Position numbers and translations under genes: made by a program. This document shows positions 60,182 through 64,000 of a stretch of DNA of 64,000 nt, one piece after another. The DNA lies in the NCBI GenBank assembly GCA_963718305.1, contig CAVQZG010000001.1, forward strand, positions 372,001-436,000. The letters are read 5' to 3'. The DNA comes from RYN-230 sp963718305. Its GTDB lineage: Bacteria; Actinomycetota; Actinomycetes; Streptosporangiales; Streptosporangiaceae. Below the pieces are notes generated by a model. It saw only the letters and a program-made list of their open reading frames with translations, did no database searches and was not told the DNA's origin. How positions within the stretch are numbered: the stretch's first letter is position 1; each line of letters opens with the position of its first letter.

Positions 60182-60538
60182 TCACTGCACCCGGGGCGGC
60201 GCTGGCAACTGGGTAACCAGGGCAGTGACCGAGATGGATACTTCACTCACGGTGAGGCCGGTCAGTTCACTGACCCGGCGTTGTACGTTCTCCCGGACCG
60301 CGCTGCTGACCTCGGGGACCGACGCGGGCCAGCGCACGCTGATCGACAGGTCCAGATTCACGAGCGAGCCGTCAACGTCGGCCGAGGCTTTCGGCAGGGC
60401 GGTCAGGCTCGTCTGCCGGGCTCCGAGGGCCGAGGCGCCGGCCATGGAACGGCCCAGGAACCGGGACGCGGCCGCGCCCGCATCAGGGATCTCGATCGCG
60501 GCGCGGGCGGCCATCTTCTCCACCACCCGGTCGTTCAT
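60182..60538 (-). CDS. Asp23/Gls24 family envelope stress protein, 118 residues
   Basis: This soluble single-domain protein reads VVEKMAARAAIEIPDAGAA, LVNLDLSISVRWPASVPEV and NVQRRVSELTGLTVSEVSI, the typical alternation of Asp23 proteins. It lies 19 bases upstream of the DUF6286 gene. Such proteins form a membrane-associated layer through AmaP and respond to envelope stress. Confidence 0.9.
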   Translation of the reverse strand: MNDRVVEKMAARAAIEIPDAGAAASRFLGRSMAGASALGARQTSLTALPKASADVDGSLVNLDLSISVRWPASVPEVSSAVRENVQRRVSELTGLTVSEVSISVTALVTQLPAPPRVQ

Positions 60539-60610
60539 GCTGATCAGGCCCAGCTCGTTACGGCCAGGCCCGGAGGCGGGCCCCTGCGGGCTGGATGGCC
60601 GTGCTGGCCG

Positions 60611-60796
60611 TCATCGGCTGTCGCGCCGGCGTGACAGGTAGGGACCCAGGTCCAGGTCACCCTCGAGCACCTTGGCCACGACGAAGCCGACCACGCCGAA
60701 CAAGGCGACGATGAGCATGTCGCCGAAGTTGCCGAACGCCACGGCCAGGCCGAGGGCGAGCCCGATCAGGATGCCCATAGCAGTGGTACGTGTCAT
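60611..60796 (-). CDS. DUF2273 small membrane protein
   Basis: This is a 61-residue protein with two closely spaced hydrophobic helices (GILIGLALGLAVAFGNFGDM and IVALFGVVGFVVAKVLEG) and a basic end (YLSRRRDSR). This DUF2273 type commonly accompanies Asp23 and AmaP. It lies between two Asp23 genes on the same strand. Confidence 0.88.
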   Translation of the reverse strand: MTRTTAMGILIGLALGLAVAFGNFGDMLIVALFGVVGFVVAKVLEGDLDLGPYLSRRRDSR

Positions 60797-60826
60797 GTCA
60801 TCTCACACTCAAATCTCACGAGGTCG

Positions 60827-61063
60827 TTACTTGGCCCGAGGTGGCGGACGCCGCCGGCCTATCCGGCGCAGTACCGGCCTCAGCAGGCTGACCAGCCACG
60901 GCGTGTCCGGGACGATCACCACCCTGGCGGCTGGCTCCCCGTCGGGACGCCGGTCATAGGCGGCGAGGCCAGCGGCGAACGCGGCGGGGTCGCCGCCCCG
61001 GTCGGGGTGATGGGTGCGGATGAACTCGCGCCGGGCGCGACGCCAGGACTGCTCGTCGGCCAT
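60827..61063 (-). CDS. Small protein with partial J-domain-like motif
   Basis: This is a 78-residue protein. WRRARREFIRTHHPDRGGDPAAFAAGLAAYDR resembles the helix II - HPD - helix III part of DnaJ J-domains; the first helix of the domain is missing. The C-terminal half (WLVSLLRPVLRRIGRRRPPP) is hydrophobic and basic. A GAGGTGA site precedes the ATG. Function is unknown; it might act with Hsp70 at the membrane. Confidence 0.68.
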   Translation of the reverse strand: MADEQSWRRARREFIRTHHPDRGGDPAAFAAGLAAYDRRPDGEPAARVVIVPDTPWLVSLLRPVLRRIGRRRPPPRAK

Positions 61064-61404
61064 GAACTCACCTCTTCGCGTGGCCCGCCAGCCGGGCCTT
61101 CTCCAGGAGCGCCGGCCAGGTCGGCCACCTCCAGGTCCACCCGGCGCGGCCCCGCCAGCCCGGCTACAGCGGTCCTGACCTGGCGGGCCATCTCCGCGAC
61201 CGGGACCCCCCACCGGCCGCGAACGGAGATCAGCACGTGGTCGGAGGCTACCCGTACCCCCGCTAGCTGGCGTCCGGGCAGGTAGGACACCACGCCGCCC
61301 CAGGGGCCGGGGGAAAGGTCAGCGATGGCCGGGCAGCCGCGGACCGCCGCGGCCACGGCGTCAAGGTCGACGCCGTCGACGACCGCCCGGGCCGGCTGGG
61401 TCAT
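60916..61404 (-). CDS. Asp23 family protein, probably frameshifted near its end
   Basis: This is an open frame of 162 residues. The Asp23-type core is GVVSYLPGRQLAGVRVASDHVLISVRGRWGVPVAEMARQV. After VDLEVADLAG the frame enters low-quality sequence overlapping the J-like gene by 148 bases. In the other frame the protein would end ALLEKARLAGHAKR with a stop at 61068, five bases before the J-like ATG. One extra G near 61115 would explain this. The true gene is therefore likely 61068-61404. It overlaps the upstream Asp23 gene by 4 bases. Confidence 0.75.
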   Translation of the reverse strand: MTQPARAVVDGVDLDAVAAAVRGCPAIADLSPGPWGGVVSYLPGRQLAGVRVASDHVLISVRGRWGVPVAEMARQVRTAVAGLAGPRRVDLEVADLAGAPGEGPAGGPREEVSSWPTSSPGVAPGASSSAPITPTGAATPPRSPLASPPMTGVPTGSQPPGW

Positions 61405-61877
61405 GACACCCGCGAAGGCGCGTCATCGTGGTCGTCGTCGGTGCCCGGCATCCAGAGGTCATCGACGTTGACGTTGACCTCCACGACATCCAGTCCGGTC
61501 ATCCGCTCGACGGCCTGCTTGACGTTGCGCTGGATGCTCCGGCCCAGGTCAGCGATGCTAACGCCGTACTCTACGACGATGTCCAGGTCGATCGCGGCCT
61601 GAGTCTCGCCGACCTCCACGCCCACGCCCTGGGCGACGTTGGGGCCGCTGCTGCCCGGGATCCGCTCCCGGACCGCGCCGAAGGCGCGGCTGGTGGACAC
61701 GCCCATGGCGTGCACGCCGCTGATCTCACGGCAGGCGATCCCGGCGATCTTCTGCACCACGCTCTGCGCGACGCTGATCTTGCCGTCGTCAGTGGACAGG
61801 CGCTCGGCGGTACCGGGGCTGAGCTCGCTGGTCCTGGCGGCCGGCTTGGCCGGCGGTGCGGTGCTGGTCTGCGTCAT
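61401..61877 (-). CDS. Asp23/Gls24 family envelope stress protein, 158 residues
   Basis: This is the first gene of the minus-strand envelope operon. An Ala/Pro/Thr-rich N-terminus is followed by the Asp23 domain: KISVAQSVVQKIAGIACREI, GVGVEVGETQAAIDLDIVVEYGV and NVKQAVERMTGLDVVEVNV. An acidic end (DDDHDDAP) closes it. ATG 61877 gives the normal length. It diverges from the ECF sigma gene. Confidence 0.9.
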   Translation of the reverse strand: MTQTSTAPPAKPAARTSELSPGTAERLSTDDGKISVAQSVVQKIAGIACREISGVHAMGVSTSRAFGAVRERIPGSSGPNVAQGVGVEVGETQAAIDLDIVVEYGVSIADLGRSIQRNVKQAVERMTGLDVVEVNVNVDDLWMPGTDDDHDDAPSRVS

Positions 61878-62095
61878 AGGGTGAAGCTCTCTCTGTCGAG
61901 ATGTACGAAGGTCGAGCGAGGAACGGCCGCATCGGCGGCCGTGCCCGGCTCGGTCCACCGGTCCGCTCTACACTGCTTAGACACACGCCCGCGCGAAACG
62001 TCGCACATTAATTGTTCATAGCCGGGCAGTGGGTGCCTCGCGGACTGATGAACGGCCTCCGAGCGGGCCGGGGTCCTGAATCAGGGGGAGGGGCG
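61878..62095. promoter_or_regulatory. Divergent promoter region between Asp23 operon and ECF sigma gene
   Basis: This 218-base spacer is markedly AT-richer at 61965-62025. On the plus strand CGAAAC (61994-61999) followed by TTGTTCAT (62012-62019) could be an ECF-type -35/-10 combination. On the minus strand no clear pair is seen. The start of the sigma gene is uncertain: TTG 62012 and ATG 62048 are also in frame. Confidence 0.35.
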
Positions 62096-62638
62096 GTGGG
62101 ATCCGACGTCGACGACGACTACCTGGTCCGGCGGGCCCAGGAGGGGTACGTTGACGCCTACTCCGATCTCGTTGACCGCCATGGCCCGCTCGCCTACCGG
62201 GTCGCGCTGCGGCTGCTCGGGAACCACCAGGACGCCGAGGACATCGCTCAGGAAGCGCTCGTCACCGCCTGGCAGCAGCTGCCCGGGTTCCGGGCGGATT
62301 CCAGCTTCCCCACCTGGCTGTACCAGATCGTCACCCGCCGGGCGCTGAACCGGATCACCCGGAGCCGGATCACCCAGTCCATGGACCTGCTGGGCGACAT
62401 TAGTGACGCGAGCGCCGGACCCGGCCAGCAGGCGGAGCGGAATCTCACCGTCAACGCGGTCACGGACGCCGTGATCGCGCTGCCGCCCCCGCAGCGGGTC
62501 GCCATCGTCCTGCGCCATTTCGAGGGCCTGCCGCTCGCCGAGATCGCGGACATCACCGGCAGCACGGTCCCGGCCGTCCGTAGCCACTTGTTCCGGGGCA
62601 GGCGCACACTGAGTAAGACGCTAGCGGAGTGGAGGTGA
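62096..62638 (+). CDS. ECF RNA polymerase sigma factor
   Basis: This is a 180-residue extracytoplasmic-function sigma factor. Region 2: AYRVALRLLGNHQDAEDIAQEALVTAWQQL with FPTWLYQIVTRRALNRIT. Region 4: ALPPPQRVAIVLRHFEGLPLAEIADI and HTH TVPAVRSHLFRGRRTLSKTL. I use GTG 62096 since GGGGGAGG lies just before it. The following gene encodes a zinc-type anti-sigma motif. It is likely to control the divergent Asp23/AmaP operon, by position. Confidence 0.9.
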   Translation: MGSDVDDDYLVRRAQEGYVDAYSDLVDRHGPLAYRVALRLLGNHQDAEDIAQEALVTAWQQLPGFRADSSFPTWLYQIVTRRALNRITRSRITQSMDLLGDISDASAGPGQQAERNLTVNAVTDAVIALPPPQRVAIVLRHFEGLPLAEIADITGSTVPAVRSHLFRGRRTLSKTLAEWR

Positions 62639-62643
62639 ACGGG

Positions 62644-63291
62644 ATGAGCGGCCCGGGCCAGCCGATCCATGACGTCAGCCTGCTGCTGAGCGGCGCGAAC
62701 CAGCACCTGGCCTGCGGCGCCGACGTCGATGAGCTGCTGGAGCAGGCCGCCGACGGGTACGCGAGCCAGTTCACCAGCCACCAGCGGGACTGCTCTTACT
62801 GCCAGGCCGCGCTGCGTGAGTTCGGCCAGGTCTGGGAGCCCGTGCGCCGCCTGGCCGCGGAGCGGGTCGCCGTGCCCGCCGCGCTGAAGATCGCGGTCGC
62901 CAGCCAGATCCGCAAGCTCGTCGCCGATATCTGGTACACCCTGCAGCTCAGCGACGGCGGGGCCATCCGCGTCGCCGCCCGGGTAGTGGCCAGGATCGCC
63001 CGCGAGGCCGCCCGCGATGTCCCTGGCGTCCGGGTCGCCTTCGGCCGCAGCACCCACAGCCGGATGGCCGGCCTGGTCGAGCGGGCCACCCTGCGGCACC
63101 GGCATCCCAACGCGGCCGTCGGCGTCCTCGGCCGCACCGCGGTGGTCGATCTCGCGATCGCGGTCCAGTACGGGGACCAGCTGGACGCGATCGCCCGCGA
63201 GGTCCAGCGCCGGGCCGTGGCCGAGCTCCGCCGCCAGGTCGGCCTCAGGGACGTCACCGTGAACGTCACCGTGGACGACGTCATCACCTGA
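62644..63291 (+). CDS. Asp23-domain protein with zinc anti-sigma (ZAS) motif
   Basis: This is a 215-residue soluble protein. Near the N-terminus HQRDCSYC (His46, Cys50, Cys53) is a HxxxCxxC motif as in zinc-containing anti-sigma factors that bind region 2/4 of ECF factors. From about residue 95 it carries an Asp23-like domain: GAIRVAARVVARIAREAARDVPG, VVDLAIAVQYGDQLDAIARE and VQRRAVAELRRQVGLRDVTVNVTV. The gene lies 5 bases after the ECF gene, with a GGAGGTG site. It could bind both sigma and Asp23 assemblies, thereby sensing the envelope. This function is inferred. Confidence 0.85.
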   Translation: MSGPGQPIHDVSLLLSGANQHLACGADVDELLEQAADGYASQFTSHQRDCSYCQAALREFGQVWEPVRRLAAERVAVPAALKIAVASQIRKLVADIWYTLQLSDGGAIRVAARVVARIAREAARDVPGVRVAFGRSTHSRMAGLVERATLRHRHPNAAVGVLGRTAVVDLAIAVQYGDQLDAIAREVQRRAVAELRRQVGLRDVTVNVTVDDVIT

Positions 63292-63330
63292 CCTGGCCCC
63301 TCGGCCCGGCCACGGCCGGGCGCGTCCCTG

Positions 63331-63356
63331 CTCGGCCCGGCTACGGCCGGGCCGAG
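63331..63356 (+). terminator. GC-rich terminator-like hairpin
   Basis: The 11-base arms CTCGGCCCGGC (63331-63341) and its exact complement (63346-63356) flank a TACG loop. It lies 40 bases after the anti-sigma/Asp23 gene. A shorter related repeat (GGCCCGGCCACGGCCGGGC, from 63303) precedes it. No T-run is present, as usual in high-GC actinomycetes. Confidence 0.6.
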
Positions 63357-63374
63357 GCGAGGTAGGTTAACGCC

Positions 63375-64000
63375 ATGGTCGCCACCTCACCCCTGGCCGC
63401 GCCGGACTGGGACTACGCCCCGGCGCCCGAGTCCACGGACATCGTGTCGATCGCGCCCCGCAATGGCCTGTTCATCGGCGGCGAGTTCGTCCCGCCGGCC
63501 CGGGACCAGTACTTCGCCACCCTGAACCCGGCCACCGAAGAGCCCCTCGCCGAGGTGGCCCAGGCCGGGGAGCAGGACGTGGACCGCGCGGTCGCCGCGG
63601 CCCGCGCGGCCTACGACGGCCCCTGGGGCGCCACCCCGGGCCGGGAGCGGGCCAAGTACCTGTACCGGATCGCCCGGGTCCTCCAGGAGCGGGCCCGCGA
63701 GTTCGCGGTGCTGGAAAGCCTGGACAACGGCAAGCCGATCCGGGAGTCGCGGGACGTGGACATCCCGCTGGCCGCCGCGCACTTCTTCTACTACGCGGGC
63801 TGGGCGGACAAGCTGCAGCACGCCGGGTTCGGCCCGGACCCGCGTCCGCTCGGGGTGGCCGGCCAGGTCATCCCGTGGAACTTCCCGCTGCTGATGGCGG
63901 CCTGGAAGCTGGCCCCGGCCCTGGCGGCCGGCAACACGTGCGTGCTCAAGCCGGCCGAGACCACGCCGCTGACCGCGCTGCTGCTGGCCGAGGTCATCGC
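63375..64000 (+). CDS. Aldehyde dehydrogenase, 3' end outside window
   Basis: About 208 residues of an NAD(P)-dependent aldehyde dehydrogenase are visible. FIGGEFVPPARDQYFATLNPATEEPLAEV is the usual start; VAGQVIPWNFPLLMAAWKLAPALAAGNTCVLKPAETTPLTAL contains the catalytic-site Asn and cofactor-binding Lys. The catalytic Cys and Glu lie beyond the window. AGGTAGG precedes the ATG. Substrate is not determined. Confidence 0.92.
   Translation, partial: MVATSPLAAPDWDYAPAPESTDIVSIAPRNGLFIGGEFVPPARDQYFATLNPATEEPLAEVAQAGEQDVDRAVAAARAAYDGPWGATPGRERAKYLYRIARVLQERAREFAVLESLDNGKPIRESRDVDIPLAAAHFFYYAGWADKLQHAGFGPDPRPLGVAGQVIPWNFPLLMAAWKLAPALAAGNTCVLKPAETTPLTALLLAEVI

Noticed and set aside
1..64000. CRISPR arrays, tRNA and rRNA genes
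   Set aside because: No regularly spaced direct repeats and no cloverleaf or rRNA-like conserved sequence were noticed in reading. A dedicated tRNA scan was not possible.

Overview
The window is high-GC DNA of an actinomycete. Evidence: heavy G/C bias at third codon positions, frequent GTG and TTG starts, ATGA/TGATG gene overlaps, LacI-regulated glycoside hydrolase clusters, a SigE-type sigma factor, and a PNP / PMM-like mutase / cdd / deoA / add gene set like that of mycobacteria. A member of Streptosporangiales or a relative is my guess; nothing here fixes the genus.

Region 1 (1-16.2 kb) is an L-arabinose and arabinan module. On the minus strand, a LacI regulator overlaps a GH51 alpha-L-arabinofuranosidase, followed by a sugar-binding lipoprotein, two permeases and a MalK/UgpC-type ATPase that runs off the left edge. 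A perfect palindrome, CGAACGTTCG, occurs twice upstream of that lacI. Next come lacI-araB-araD-araA, then another lacI divergent from a GH127 beta-L-arabinofuranosidase. Together they cover uptake, side-chain removal and conversion of arabinose to xylulose 5-phosphate.

Region 2 (16.2-20.4 kb) holds two decayed IS110-family elements in opposite orientation around an XdhC C-terminal-domain gene, with a Mop-type molybdopterin-binding gene beside them. Both elements share a conserved non-coding segment upstream of the transposase, which is a candidate bridge-RNA locus. A perfect 21-bp-stem hairpin lies beside one right end.

Region 3 (20.8-29.6 kb) has a frameshifted membrane Ser/Thr kinase, a second sugar ABC importer (binding protein and one permease broken by small indels), a GH31 alpha-glycosidase and a divergent lacI. 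This lacI is a close paralogue of the one beside GH127.

Region 4 (29.7-46.4 kb) starts with a methyltransferase and a lipoprotein. It continues with a nucleoside salvage island: BMP-type binding protein, duplicated ATPase, two permeases, PNP and a phosphohexomutase-like enzyme on minus; cdd-deoA-add-deoC on plus; and a SigE-family sigma factor with its membrane partner between them. A HicA/HicB-like pair follows, in which the antitoxin ends in a hydrophobic segment.

Region 5 (46.4-64 kb) contains a phosphotransferase / methyltransferase / winged-helix fusion interrupted by one frameshift, assorted metabolic genes, an ArsR-AHSA1-SDR operon, an HTH/Clp-N pair under twin palindromic operators, a FolD paralogue lacking the catalytic lysine, and an Asp23/AmaP envelope operon. 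The Asp23/AmaP operon diverges from an ECF sigma gene and an anti-sigma-like protein carrying an Asp23 domain. An aldehyde dehydrogenase runs off the right edge.

Small indels break many otherwise recognisable genes, most densely at 16.4-26.1 kb. I cannot tell gene decay from residual sequencing error, and this affects every pseudogene call below.
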